DNA of 64,000 nt from Firmicutes bacterium OM04-13BH (GTDB lineage Bacteria; Bacillota; Clostridia; Lachnospirales; Lachnospiraceae). Positions 7,810 through 16,648 of this stretch are shown here, piece by piece. A model generated the notes under the pieces. It was given only the letters and a program-made list of their open reading frames with translations. It ran no database searches and had not been told where the DNA came from. The stretch's first letter is position 1; each line of letters opens with the position of its first letter. Both the position numbers and the translations under genes were made by a program. Where the stretch lies: assembly GCA_003481745.1 (NCBI GenBank), contig QULP01000001.1, forward strand, positions 62,001 to 126,000, written 5' to 3'.

Positions 7810-10062
7810 CTAACACATCATCATTTCATCTTCTATTGTCCTTTCTTTATAATTTAATGGATAATACCCTTTTTCATCATAATAACAATCCATAATCGGA
7901 ATCTTTTCATATTTACTTATTACAACGTATCCAAATCTTTCCCAGATTTTTTCCATATAGTTTTGGTATTCATACTTTGGAATTGAAACTACAAATTCTT
8001 TTAAATTTTGTTGACAGTTTAATCGTTCCTTTAAATACTGTACTCTTTCTTCTCCTTTACTTTTTCTAAGCTGTTTTTCTATTTTTCTTAATCGGTCCTG
8101 CTGCTCTAAAATAAACTCCTTATTCTCATCAAATACCAATTTAGGAATAATATCCTGATTAAAAATACTCCTTAATTGTTCTCCTTCCTCAAAATCACCA
8201 ATCCGCAATTCCATAAGTTGATTATAAACTTCTCGATACTTTTTCATAAATGAGCTGTCTCTTACCTGTTCCATAGTAAAATACCGATTAATTAAATCCA
8301 TTTTCTTCTCTTCACTTAAAAGTCCATCTACTTCTTGTAACGCTTTTCTTGATTGTTCATAAAAAATCGGGTCTAAAAATCCTTTTTGTCCTCTTTTTAC
8401 TTCTTCTCCTGCGCAATAAACAAAACAGTTATATTTATCCAGATTTTTTACACCTTTCCGATTACATCTTCCCATTCTTTGAAACAAACCGTTTAGTTCA
8501 GATAACTCTGTAAATAAATAGTCAAAATCAATATCCAAACTAACTTCCACAAGTGACGTAGAAATCCAGATTCCATTCTGACAATCTAATATTTTATGTT
8601 TTTCATCACAATATGTTTTTCCAAATCTGCGAATTTCTTTTTCCAGCTTTTTTCTATCCTGTCGTATATAACGACTATGGAATAAATTTAATTCTTCTAT
8701 TTCTCCCAACTGAGTTTTTAATTCTTCATACAGTGCCTGCGCTTTTTTTATTGTGTTACAAACAATCAGAATCTTATTAGATTTTCCAGATTTCTTATTT
8801 TCCAAATATTGTGTAACAATATCTTCCGCCTGTATTGCACCATCTTTTACACTCACACTATGACGTGTTTTATCTAAAATAAAATCTTTTTCTTTAAATT
8901 CAATTTCAGCATCCTCTTTTAAAAGCTGTTTTATAAAAGGAGCCAGTGTTGCCGTAACAATTGCGATTTTCCCACCCAATCTATGTATCTGTCCTAATCC
9001 ACGGATTAATACTGCTAGTAAATCTGGTTCATACATCTGAATTTCATCGATTACTATTTTGGAATATGATAAAGTTGCTAATTTTGTCTCATAGCCTTTA
9101 TAACGAAGAACAAAATTAAATAATTGGTCTAATGTCGAAATACTTAAAGGCAAAGAAAGATGTTTTCCTCGGTCAAAATATTCCGTAATATCAAGTTCTT
9201 CAACATTATCATTATAATATTCCAATGCTTCTGAATGTAGCAACGCCACTCTTTCTTCAAGCTTTTCTTCCTGAAGAATTTCTTCTCTTACTCTGTCATA
9301 AATCGCATTAATCGCAGTTCGCACCGGCAGTATGAAAAATCCTTTTTGGTCTCCTATCCATAAAAGACCTGCTTCTGTCTTTCCCATTCCAGTGGACGCA
9401 ACTGCAATTATATCCGTTTCCCTGTTTTCTATTGCAAACTTTTGCAACTCATTCCAATCAGCATTCTCATTTTTTTCTTTCCAGCGTTGCATCGTTCGTT
9501 CTAATTTTTCAAGCAAAAAATCATTTGGATACTCAATTTTATATTCTCCACTGGCACTATAATCACATCTTCGTAAAAGACCTTTTAATACGATAAGATT
9601 TTCGCCATAAAGTCCTTCATTCATCAAATATTCAATTTCATCTCCGCTTAAAGATTCACTGCTATAACCTTCTAAAAGATTTTCATCTATCAACATCCAT
9701 TTCTCATTTATCACTCTATCTTCATCACAATAATCATGATGATATAAAATTGCACTCGCAATTTTTAAATAATCCATTTCTTCATACTGTGTTTTATCCA
9801 AATAATACACAGATAATACATTATGTGGTATTTCTTTTTCTGGATCAAACGGAATCCATCTTTTACTGGATACACGTCTTTGAAAGGAAAAATTCGCTTT
9901 TCCATCATCATGATGTTTACAACACTCCAATAAAAGATAAAATAAATGTTCTCCTTTTATATATCCTATTTCTTTCAAATAATATACTCGCTTCTTCAAG
10001 TCATCTGAATGTTCTCGAATTGTCTTATCTGATTTTGCTAAAAAATCCTGTATTGCTTTCAT
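7810..10062 (-). CDS. cas3: CRISPR-associated nuclease/helicase Cas3
   Basis: This 750-residue protein is the target-degrading effector recruited by Cascade. An N-terminal HD nuclease domain carries His51-Asp52 with downstream His80 and HHD at 108-110. A superfamily 2 helicase follows: Walker A around 223-229 (STGMGKT), a DEIQ box at 339-342 in place of DEAH/DEVH, TATLAP near 370-375 and the arginine-finger motif QRMGRCNR. Domain order is complete and length is normal. It follows cas5 after an 82-base gap that holds a hairpin, and a GGGAG box precedes the ATG. Confidence 0.96.
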   Translation of the reverse strand: MKAIQDFLAKSDKTIREHSDDLKKRVYYLKEIGYIKGEHLFYLLLECCKHHDDGKANFSFQRRVSSKRWIPFDPEKEIPHNVLSVYYLDKTQYEEMDYLKIASAILYHHDYCDEDRVINEKWMLIDENLLEGYSSESLSGDEIEYLMNEGLYGENLIVLKGLLRRCDYSASGEYKIEYPNDFLLEKLERTMQRWKEKNENADWNELQKFAIENRETDIIAVASTGMGKTEAGLLWIGDQKGFFILPVRTAINAIYDRVREEILQEEKLEERVALLHSEALEYYNDNVEELDITEYFDRGKHLSLPLSISTLDQLFNFVLRYKGYETKLATLSYSKIVIDEIQMYEPDLLAVLIRGLGQIHRLGGKIAIVTATLAPFIKQLLKEDAEIEFKEKDFILDKTRHSVSVKDGAIQAEDIVTQYLENKKSGKSNKILIVCNTIKKAQALYEELKTQLGEIEELNLFHSRYIRQDRKKLEKEIRRFGKTYCDEKHKILDCQNGIWISTSLVEVSLDIDFDYLFTELSELNGLFQRMGRCNRKGVKNLDKYNCFVYCAGEEVKRGQKGFLDPIFYEQSRKALQEVDGLLSEEKKMDLINRYFTMEQVRDSSFMKKYREVYNQLMELRIGDFEEGEQLRSIFNQDIIPKLVFDENKEFILEQQDRLRKIEKQLRKSKGEERVQYLKERLNCQQNLKEFVVSIPKYEYQNYMEKIWERFGYVVISKYEKIPIMDCYYDEKGYYPLNYKERTIEDEMMMC

Positions 10063-10078
10063 ATCGCTTTCTCCCTAA

Positions 10079-10124
10079 ACAGAAAAGACATGAACAAAAT
10101 TTCTTTCTGTCATGCCTTTTCTGT
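10079..10124 (-). promoter_or_regulatory. Intercistronic hairpin between cas5 and cas3
   Basis: The minus-strand RNA forms a 15-bp stem (ACAGAAAAGGCATGA with its complement) around a 16-base loop. The one non-Watson-Crick position is G-U in the minus RNA but A-C in the plus RNA, favouring a function in the cas transcript. No strong U run follows, so attenuation or RNA processing between the Cascade genes and cas3 is more likely than full termination. Confidence 0.6.
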
Positions 10125-10144
10125 ACTTCTTACTATATTAATTA

Positions 10145-11236
10145 TTATAAAAAATTCACAATATCAAATGGTTTCTCTGTTTTGTCTATCCAAACATTTC
10201 CAGAAGCTTCATCAATATTAAAATTAGATGTATAAACAACCCTTTTTTTATCTAAAAATATCCTTTTACCTGTTGTAGCATCATATTTCTTTCCAAAATA
10301 ATAGGCAGTACCTGCAATCTTCCGACCACTCATAGCTCCTGTTCTAATTCTTCCAGCAACAATATCATCATAACTTAAATATGCACTATTTAAAGTTCTT
10401 ACTCTACTCCTTCCTTGTTCCAATTGTACTTTCTGCACATCTAATACTTCCACAAAATCTTCACTACGACCAATCGCTTTTAAATCATAAGCATGTTCCA
10501 AAATATCATCTAAGATTTTTTCATCTGCCGTAACATGGATAATCAAATCTATCTGGTCTAAAATCTCATAGTATCGGATTGACTTTGTTACTGTTCGGAA
10601 TTTTGCAACTGGTTTTTTATAATTCTCTTCTTCATATTTTGCAACTGCTTCTTGATATTTTTTCTCTTCTGCTTTTATTGCTTTTTCTTCTTCTGCCACA
10701 GCTTCAAAACCAACATTTCCTTTTCCAATTGTTTTTTTCTTATCTGCCACTTCCTTTTTTTTCTCTTTAAACTCTTTTATCTTCTCTTTGTATTCTGTTT
10801 TTTTATAGTCTTGTATTTCTGTTCCAAGTTTCTTAAGTGCTCTATATTCTTCTAACAATTCTGGATTATGTACATCAATCGTAATCCCTTTTAAAAAACT
10901 GTTGCCTTGAGATTTCTTCGCACTTGCTACTTTGATAAAAGCGTTTGAAAGCATAGATGCATTTCTCATTTTTACTAAGATTCCCCTGTCATCCATGGTA
11001 GAATTTAAAAAACAATAATCTGTATATGGTTCTTTGTGCATAGAAGCAAATTTTCCCTGAATACTGACATCCATCTCTTTATATTCCGTATAACCACAGG
11101 CTGAATGAAGAGCCCCAATAACTGTTGAAATAGGTGGGAGCGGATAAGTCATTTTATTTTCTATTGTTTCTTCTCTACGATAATTCGCACTTGTCTGATG
11201 TAATTTTATCCGTACTGCAGTTTTTAAATTGCTCAT
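10145..11236 (-). CDS. cas5: Type I-B Cascade subunit Cas5, with a coiled-coil insertion
   Basis: Cas5 caps the 5' handle of the crRNA in Cascade. The protein has the Cas5 N terminus with the TYPLPPISTVIGALH helix, and the later GRSEDFVEV and RTGAMSGRK regions. At 363 residues it is about 100 longer than usual. The excess is a Lys/Glu-rich, probably coiled-coil segment at about residues 122-208, between a GITIDVHNPE strand and the FRTVTKSIRYYE strand. The reading frame is intact on both sides, so it is an insertion rather than a frameshift. It lies 18 bases after cas7. The RBS (GATGGTG) is weak. Confidence 0.92.
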   Translation of the reverse strand: MSNLKTAVRIKLHQTSANYRREETIENKMTYPLPPISTVIGALHSACGYTEYKEMDVSIQGKFASMHKEPYTDYCFLNSTMDDRGILVKMRNASMLSNAFIKVASAKKSQGNSFLKGITIDVHNPELLEEYRALKKLGTEIQDYKKTEYKEKIKEFKEKKKEVADKKKTIGKGNVGFEAVAEEEKAIKAEEKKYQEAVAKYEEENYKKPVAKFRTVTKSIRYYEILDQIDLIIHVTADEKILDDILEHAYDLKAIGRSEDFVEVLDVQKVQLEQGRSRVRTLNSAYLSYDDIVAGRIRTGAMSGRKIAGTAYYFGKKYDATTGKRIFLDKKRVVYTSNFNIDEASGNVWIDKTEKPFDIVNFL

Positions 11237-11254
11237 CTTTACACCATCTTTCTT

Positions 11255-12139
11255 TTATTTTTCCAGATAGTAATCCAAAACCTGTTTTCTCAGATTTTCA
11301 AAAAATACAGGTACTGATACCGGTGTCAGTTCTTTCTCTATTTCTTCCTCATTTTGTAATAAATTCCCACGCAGAAGTCCTGCCTGAAATCCTCTTTCCA
11401 GTTTTATTTTTAAATCCTCTGATAAAACTAATTTTTCCTCTTCCACATGCACTACATTTTCAAAATAATGCGTTTTTCTTTCGGATAATCCTCCCACTAC
11501 AAACACTGGCTCTGCATTATCCAGATTTCCTCTTACCACCAAGGACAAGTTTTCTACTGCATCTAAAAGTGCAATTACACGTTCCGCCTTTTCTTTTGCA
11601 TCCGCCTCTTCATGGAAATTTTCATCTTTTCCTATCATTTCTAAATCAATTGTCATGCTGTAAATCTTCAGACTCTTATCGTATTCATACTGATATGGCA
11701 TAAGTCCTGCACTTCCACCATTACTCTGTACGGAAATCCCCTGTTCTTTTGCATAATTCGTTGCTAAATATAAGTTATTATGAAAACGAGTCTCATTTAC
11801 AAAATGCTCTGCTGCAACTGCATCTGTCAAATAAAAAGAGCTTTTTCTTACATAAGTTGTTCCCTGTGTATTCATGTAACCGCCTTCTAACGCACGACAA
11901 TTAGAGGCATTTAATTCTTCACTTACTTTTTTCTGTGCTGCTCCATCCAGACTTGTTTCTAAATCATCATACATCCCGCTCTGAACCATAATTGCATTTT
12001 TTAAACTTTCTCTGCTTCTCATAGAATAGATTTTTCTGTTCTTAAATACTTTCTGAACACTTGCAATATTTCCCAGTGACTCCGAATAATTAGATGTCAT
12101 ATTTGCAACTACCGTTAATGTTAAAGAATTCTTTTTCAT
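11255..12139 (-). CDS. cas7: Type I-B Cascade backbone Cas7 (Cst2/DevR family)
   Basis: This 294-residue protein matches Cas7/Cst2/DevR, which polymerises along the crRNA spacer to form the Cascade backbone. The N-terminal strand LTLTVVANMTSNYSE followed by NIASVQKVFKNRKIY is typical. A mid-protein acidic segment (HEEADAKEKAERVIALLDAV) and the SLVVRGNLDNAEPVFVVGG strand follow. Its ATG overlaps the cas8b1 stop by 4 bases, with a GGAG box inside the upstream gene. Confidence 0.93.
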   Translation of the reverse strand: MKKNSLTLTVVANMTSNYSESLGNIASVQKVFKNRKIYSMRSRESLKNAIMVQSGMYDDLETSLDGAAQKKVSEELNASNCRALEGGYMNTQGTTYVRKSSFYLTDAVAAEHFVNETRFHNNLYLATNYAKEQGISVQSNGGSAGLMPYQYEYDKSLKIYSMTIDLEMIGKDENFHEEADAKEKAERVIALLDAVENLSLVVRGNLDNAEPVFVVGGLSERKTHYFENVVHVEEEKLVLSEDLKIKLERGFQAGLLRGNLLQNEEEIEKELTPVSVPVFFENLRKQVLDYYLEK

Positions 12140-13509
12140 ACTTTTGTCTCCTCTACATTTTTATTATCTCTTCTCAGCGCTGTTACAAATGTATACGCTA
12201 ATTCTTTATTTTTCTCAAAATCTTCAAATAAATCATATGCAAAATCAAATGGTTCATCTGCATAATTTGATAAATTTAATAAAATATCACAAAATCGGTC
12301 ATAATCTTCAAAGGTCAAGGCACTCGTCAGTTTTTGGCGAAACGAAATCAGTTTGTTGTCCGGTACTTTATCTTTCTTCTTAGCAACTGCCTTTGCACAT
12401 CCATAGGCTCTTTTATTTCCAGCTTCCATATCTGCATCCTCCTTTATCCATAAATTTACTTTTATTAATTGGTATAACACATAAGTATAATTTCCGTTTG
12501 CATTATTTTTTAAAAGATAATTTATCCACTCATCTGTCAAAATAAGATTCACAATGCAGTTCATCGTTTCTTTAAATACATCCAGATAATAATTATCATT
12601 TATTTTTATTTTAAAACAAAATGCTTTATATGGTTTTTTGTCTGTTTTTTCTCCATTTAATTTCTGTAAAATATCCAGGCTCTTTTTACTTAAATATACT
12701 GTTTCAAAATGTGTCTTTTCAACGTTTTTATGTATAATCTCAATATCATGATACATAAAATCCTTTGATTCAATAATAGTCTGGAAAAAAATCTGTCTGG
12801 AATCAATTGTTTTTCCCTCTTGCCTTGCATTTTCTCTTGCTTTTTTTATTTTATCTTGCAGTATCTTATTGGTTTTAACTAACTCTCTTAAATCAACATT
12901 ATCATTTATAAAATAAAAATCTCGTTCTCCACAAAATGCAAATGGAATAAAATCAAATATCGGAGTGTCCTCGTATACAAAATTTGCCATATCAAAATTA
13001 TAAGAAATGGATTTTCCTTTTTTTGGTAAATCCACATAATACCCCAGTAGTCTGCAACAATTCTTACCTGGCTCAAATAATTGATTTGTATTACAATAGT
13101 TTCGGTACAGATTTACTTTATTTCGATAGGTCTCTTTTACAATTTCTTCACGATTTTCTTCTATTAATTTTTGTATCTGTTCCCGATTTGTTCCGTCGTA
13201 TTTTATTTTTCCAAATATTTTTTTTAAAACTGTATTTGCAGTCAGCTTTTCATTTATCAGTTTTATCTGTTCTTCACTTGGTTCTTCTTCTAATAGTAAT
13301 TCTTCAACCAATACATGATGCATATCTTCTGAATATTTCTGTTCCACAAACTTCAAATAATCTGACTCTGTAATAGATTCCGGATTATATTCCAGATATT
13401 CATCTTGTAACTTCCAGTTTGATGCGCCACACCAAGTTAAATATTCTTTTAGTCCTACAATTGCTGCGGAATATCTCCAATCCAGAGGTTCTATTCTCTC
13501 CAGTCCCAT
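12136..13509 (-). CDS. cas8b1: Type I-B Cascade large subunit Cas8b1/Cst1
   Basis: This 457-residue protein occupies the large-subunit position and begins MGLERIEPLDWRYSAAIVGL, like Cst1 proteins. The large subunit recognises the PAM and target DNA. The open frame extends 60 codons further upstream into cas6, but an AGGAGG box 7 bases before the ATG at 13509 supports the shorter start. The C-terminal third is helical, fitting a fused small-subunit-like region. Cas8 sequences diverge quickly, so the call depends on both the N-terminal motif and the context between cas6 and cas7. Confidence 0.85.
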   Translation of the reverse strand: MGLERIEPLDWRYSAAIVGLKEYLTWCGASNWKLQDEYLEYNPESITESDYLKFVEQKYSEDMHHVLVEELLLEEEPSEEQIKLINEKLTANTVLKKIFGKIKYDGTNREQIQKLIEENREEIVKETYRNKVNLYRNYCNTNQLFEPGKNCCRLLGYYVDLPKKGKSISYNFDMANFVYEDTPIFDFIPFAFCGERDFYFINDNVDLRELVKTNKILQDKIKKARENARQEGKTIDSRQIFFQTIIESKDFMYHDIEIIHKNVEKTHFETVYLSKKSLDILQKLNGEKTDKKPYKAFCFKIKINDNYYLDVFKETMNCIVNLILTDEWINYLLKNNANGNYTYVLYQLIKVNLWIKEDADMEAGNKRAYGCAKAVAKKKDKVPDNKLISFRQKLTSALTFEDYDRFCDILLNLSNYADEPFDFAYDLFEDFEKNKELAYTFVTALRRDNKNVEETKV

Positions 13510-13529
13510 AACTTCTCCTCCTTCCTGAT

Positions 13530-14273
13530 TTATTTTAAAATGTTCAACTGACCAAAACCCGCGCTGTGCTTTGAGCCAGCTCCTGACAAATAAAAATACT
13601 GTAATAATTCCGGTTCTCCCTCTAACTGCACAACCCCAGTCGTTACATCGACATATCGACCATAGAAGAAAACTAATACTTTTTTGCACTGAATCGGAGT
13701 AAATTTTATCGTCTGAACCATAGATTCTGGATAACCAGCAAGTCTTGCCTGTATCTTCAGTATCTCTTCTGTTTTCTTTTTAAATTCTGGGTCTTCACAG
13801 GTAAAAAACTTATCTCTATTCGTTTCTCTGTCATGTTCTCGAATACACAACCCATTTCCCAGGCTGGTCCGAAAGATAACGGAAGATTCTGCAATCAATG
13901 CTTCATTTCTTCTTATTACATTTCGTAAAGTCATGGCATTTCCATCCGGTAATGGAAACTGCTTATTTTTCATAGCTAAAAACGCCGCAAAAAATATTAA
14001 TCCACTCCGATTTTTATCATCTGCGGAAAATATTACCCGAATTCTTGGTTCTTTTAACAATATCTTTTCTTTTGTAAATTTCGGAGAATCCATTAGCACA
14101 GTAAAGCAATAATCTTTTTGTGGAGCATCTAACCGAAAATATCGTTCATAATATTTTCCCTGATTACACTCTGTAAGACTTCGCTTTAACCATGATAGAA
14201 TCATTCTTCGATAGTCCAGACTTATCATTGGCTTTTTTAACACAAAAACAAGTTCTGTTCTCACCTGCATCAC
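13530..14273 (-). CDS. cas6: CRISPR RNA-processing endoribonuclease Cas6
   Basis: Cas6 cuts the array transcript within repeats to give crRNAs. This protein of up to 247 residues ends with the glycine-rich loop GSKHSAGFGQLNILK, diagnostic of Cas6. A GGNAMTLRNVIRRN-like central strand also fits the RAMP folds. It is the first gene of the cas operon. Three starts are close together: GTG at 14273, ATG at 14270 and GTG at 14264. The AAAGGAG box sits best (8 bases) before the GTG at 14264, which would give VRTELVFVLKK as N terminus. Confidence 0.93.
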   Translation of the reverse strand: MMQVRTELVFVLKKPMISLDYRRMILSWLKRSLTECNQGKYYERYFRLDAPQKDYCFTVLMDSPKFTKEKILLKEPRIRVIFSADDKNRSGLIFFAAFLAMKNKQFPLPDGNAMTLRNVIRRNEALIAESSVIFRTSLGNGLCIREHDRETNRDKFFTCEDPEFKKKTEEILKIQARLAGYPESMVQTIKFTPIQCKKVLVFFYGRYVDVTTGVVQLEGEPELLQYFYLSGAGSKHSAGFGQLNILK

Positions 14274-14314
14274 TCCTTTTTTCTTTTATTATACTCTTAA
14301 ACTTTCTATTTTTC

Positions 14315-14342
14315 AATATATTCCTAATATATTTTAATTCAA
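14315..14342 (-). promoter_or_regulatory. Candidate promoter of the cas operon
   Basis: Reading leftwards, TTGAAT is followed after 16 bases by TATATT, about 40 bases before cas6. The region is very AT-rich, so other -10-like hexamers exist nearby and this choice is tentative. Confidence 0.4.
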
Positions 14343-14365
14343 AAAATGCCTAATATATTTTGATT
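14323..14365. repeat. 17-bp direct repeat at the cas promoter
   Basis: CCTAATATATTTTAATT and CCTAATATATTTTGATT occur 26 bases apart (start to start), with 16 of 17 positions identical. The copy nearer cas6 overlaps the candidate -35 and spacer. The arrangement fits an operator or a duplicated promoter element, but low complexity weakens the inference. Confidence 0.5.
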
Positions 14366-14512
14366 AAACATAATATAACTACTAGATTTTTTTCTAAAAA
14401 TAATTTACAATATTTTTTATAGTTCAATATTATCATACTGGAATTTGAAGAATATCTTTTACTTCAAAATTTTTTAACTTTTAATCGTTCAAACTGGAAC
14501 TGTCTATGAGCA
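14366..14512. other. Intergenic region between cas promoter and sugar module
   Basis: This AT-rich stretch has no open frame, hairpin or repeat that I can support. It separates the CRISPR-Cas locus from the terminator of the amylosucrase-like gene. Confidence 0.5.
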
Positions 14513-14558
14513 GAAAAACAGCCGGTCAGAGTTTTTATATATACTCTTCCGGCTGTTT
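14513..14558 (-). terminator. Terminator after the amylosucrase-like gene
   Basis: The minus strand forms a 10-bp stem AAACAGCCGG / CCGGCTGTTT followed by a T run, 19 bases past the stop codon. It is a typical rho-independent terminator. Confidence 0.85.
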
Positions 14559-14576
14559 CTCTTTTTGCTCTTATTC

Positions 14577-16415
14577 TTATTTTCTTCTCACCGCCCACAC
14601 AAATCCATGTGCAGCCAGTTCCACATCTTTTAACTCAATCTTCTTTCCTGTAAACAAATCTTCAAATTCGCCTTCTTCCTGCATCCATGCTGTCCGTGGC
14701 TCATTCCCAAAATTAAACAGGGCAATAAATCTTGTATTCTCATCTTCTCTTAAGATTCCAAGGATTTTATTCTCTTTTACATCATAAGTATACACGTCTG
14801 CTTTTGCATCAAACACAGTCTCATTTCTTCTTATCTTCTCTAATTTTGCCAGGGAATCAAATACGATTTCTTCCACCGAATATTTCTCTTTTCGTTTTTT
14901 TGCATTTTCCCACAAAAATGCTCCTCTATGAATATAGCGTGAGTCTTCTGCTTTTTGTGGATTTTCTTTATAGTGGTTATCATTTAACTGGGCAATTTCA
15001 TCTCCGCTGTATAACATTGGAATTCCAGACTGTACCAGCATATATGCGTGAAGCATCACATCCATGCGGACTGCTTCTTCTAATTTTTCAGCATTATCTT
15101 CTTTTAATGCTGTCTCAATTCCACACATCGATGCAGTTGTTCCGCAGAAGCGTGCATCCATTGTGACAGGGTCATCGTTATAGAGTTCTCCACGGCTTAC
15201 ACTTCCTTGTGTTTTTCCGGTAAAGAAATCATTTAAAAAGCGTTTATGTGCAATTTCTTCCATTCCATAATCTTTGAGTGTTTCAAAATCAAGTCCCCAG
15301 CCAATATCATCATGGCATCTTAAATAATTTAAAAACAGATACTCTTTTGGAAGTTCATTTACAATATCCATCTGTTTTTTTAGCAGGCGGATATCCTGTG
15401 TGGCAACGGTATGCCAGGTTGTTGCCATTGTTGTTACATTATATAACAGATGACATTCCGGTTTTTCCACTGTTCCAAAATATGGTACTACTTTTTCCGG
15501 TTCCATGACAACTTCTCCAAGTAAGATAACACTCGGGCATACAATTTCACCAATCATACGCATCATTCGTACAATCGTATGTACCTGTGGAAGATTACGA
15601 GACGGTGTTCCCAGTTCTTTCCAGATATACGGAACAGCGTCAATTCGGATTACATCAATTCCCTGATTCGCAAGAAACAGAAAATTATACATCATCTCAT
15701 TAAATACTCTTGGATTTTTATAATTTAAATCCCACTGATATGGATAAAAGGTAGTCAATACATAATGATTCAAATCTGGAAGATACGTGAAGTTTCCTGG
15801 TGCTGTTGTCGGAAAGACCTGTGGTACGGTTTTTTCATATTGTTTTGGAATTTCATCATTATCATAGAAGAAGTAACGGCTCATGTACTCGCCTTCTCCA
15901 TTTCTGGCTCTTTTCGCCCATTCATGGTCTTCTGATGTATGATTCATAACAAAATCCATACACACATTCATGTCTTTTGCATGACAGGCATCCGTTAATT
16001 TTGCTAAATCTTCCATTGTTCCCAGCTCTGGTTTTACTTTCCGAAAATCTGCAACTGCATAACCACCATCAGAACGTCCTTCCGGTGAATCTAAAAACGG
16101 CATCAGATGAATACAGTTCACGTTACATTCTTTTAAATAATCCAGTTTTGTCTGTACACCTTGTAAATTTCCAGCAAAATTATCAATATAAAGCATCATT
16201 CCAAGCATGTCTTTTTTCTTAAACCACTCTGCTTCTTTTATTCGTTTTGCATCACGATTATGCAGTTTTTGCTTTCTTGCTTTGTAATACTCATACATCT
16301 GGTCACATAATTCTGCAAACATTGCGTCATTTCCATAAAGTTCCATATACAGCCAGCGAAGTTCGTCGTGATGACAGTTTAATCGTTCCTGAAAAATCAT
16401 ATCTTTTTTATTCAT
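14577..16415 (-). CDS. GH13 amylosucrase-like glucosyltransferase/sucrose hydrolase
   Basis: This 612-residue cytoplasmic protein (no signal peptide) is a GH13 enzyme most like subfamily 4. These enzymes use sucrose as glucosyl donor, releasing fructose and either hydrolysing or extending alpha-glucans. The (beta/alpha)8 motifs are visible: MDFVMNHTSEDHEW, the nucleophile Asp in GIDVIRIDAVPYIW, the acid/base Glu in LLGEVVMEPE, and CHDDIGW, which is typical of amylosucrases. An N-terminal helical region of about 90 residues and a C-terminal beta domain flank the barrel. It is divergent from a LacI-type gene with shared operators. Whether it polymerises or only hydrolyses cannot be read from sequence. 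Confidence 0.82.
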   Translation of the reverse strand: MNKKDMIFQERLNCHHDELRWLYMELYGNDAMFAELCDQMYEYYKARKQKLHNRDAKRIKEAEWFKKKDMLGMMLYIDNFAGNLQGVQTKLDYLKECNVNCIHLMPFLDSPEGRSDGGYAVADFRKVKPELGTMEDLAKLTDACHAKDMNVCMDFVMNHTSEDHEWAKRARNGEGEYMSRYFFYDNDEIPKQYEKTVPQVFPTTAPGNFTYLPDLNHYVLTTFYPYQWDLNYKNPRVFNEMMYNFLFLANQGIDVIRIDAVPYIWKELGTPSRNLPQVHTIVRMMRMIGEIVCPSVILLGEVVMEPEKVVPYFGTVEKPECHLLYNVTTMATTWHTVATQDIRLLKKQMDIVNELPKEYLFLNYLRCHDDIGWGLDFETLKDYGMEEIAHKRFLNDFFTGKTQGSVSRGELYNDDPVTMDARFCGTTASMCGIETALKEDNAEKLEEAVRMDVMLHAYMLVQSGIPMLYSGDEIAQLNDNHYKENPQKAEDSRYIHRGAFLWENAKKRKEKYSVEEIVFDSLAKLEKIRRNETVFDAKADVYTYDVKENKILGILREDENTRFIALFNFGNEPRTAWMQEEGEFEDLFTGKKIELKDVELAAHGFVWAVRRK

Positions 16416-16454
16416 TTTTTCCTCCCAGAATCTGATTTTTTAATTTCGTTTTGT

Positions 16455-16470
16455 AAAGTAACCGGTTTTT
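16455..16470. promoter_or_regulatory. LacI-type operator 1, near the amylosucrase-like gene start site
   Basis: AAAGTAACCGGTTTTT is a near-palindrome centred on CCGG, typical of LacI-family sites. It lies just downstream of the expected transcription start of the amylosucrase-like gene, where bound repressor would block transcription. It is the inverted copy of the site at 16568. Confidence 0.75.
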
Positions 16471-16479
16471 CTATACTGT

Positions 16480-16508
16480 ATTCTATCACAAACCTATCTA
16501 TATCTCAA
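16480..16508 (-). promoter_or_regulatory. Promoter of the amylosucrase-like gene
   Basis: On the minus strand TTGAGA and TAGAAT are separated by 17 bases. Operator 1 follows within 10 bases of the -10 hexamer. Confidence 0.6.
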
Positions 16509-16567
16509 TAATAAAAGTATTTTTCAGCATTTTTATCAATTTTTATTCGGATTTTTGTCATTTTTGT

Positions 16568-16582
16568 AAAACCGGTTACTTT
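16568..16582. promoter_or_regulatory. LacI-type operator 2, upstream of the regulator gene
   Basis: AAAACCGGTTACTTT is the reverse complement of operator 1 over 15 bases. Its centre is 110 bp away, close to a whole number of helical turns. It ends 11 bases before the -35 of the regulator gene, so it could support looping or autoregulation. Confidence 0.75.
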
Positions 16583-16593
16583 ATAAAATTCCA

Positions 16594-16622
16594 TTGTCTC
16601 TTTTTCTTTTTTTTGATATACT
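16594..16622 (+). promoter_or_regulatory. Promoter of the LacI-family regulator gene
   Basis: TTGTCT and TATACT are separated by 17 bases, with the -10 ending 26 bases before the ATG. Confidence 0.6.
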
Positions 16623-16648
16623 GATTTTTAGAAAGGCGGTATTTTACT

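Noticed and set aside
10579..10855. Plus-strand Leu/Phe-rich frames opposite cas5
   Set aside because: They are shadows of the Lys/Glu-rich coiled-coil insertion, which makes Phe/Leu-rich antisense frames.
13510..13689. Extended N terminus of Cas8b1 (60 extra residues)
   Set aside because: It overlaps cas6 out of frame, and the AGGAGG box precedes the internal ATG at 13509.
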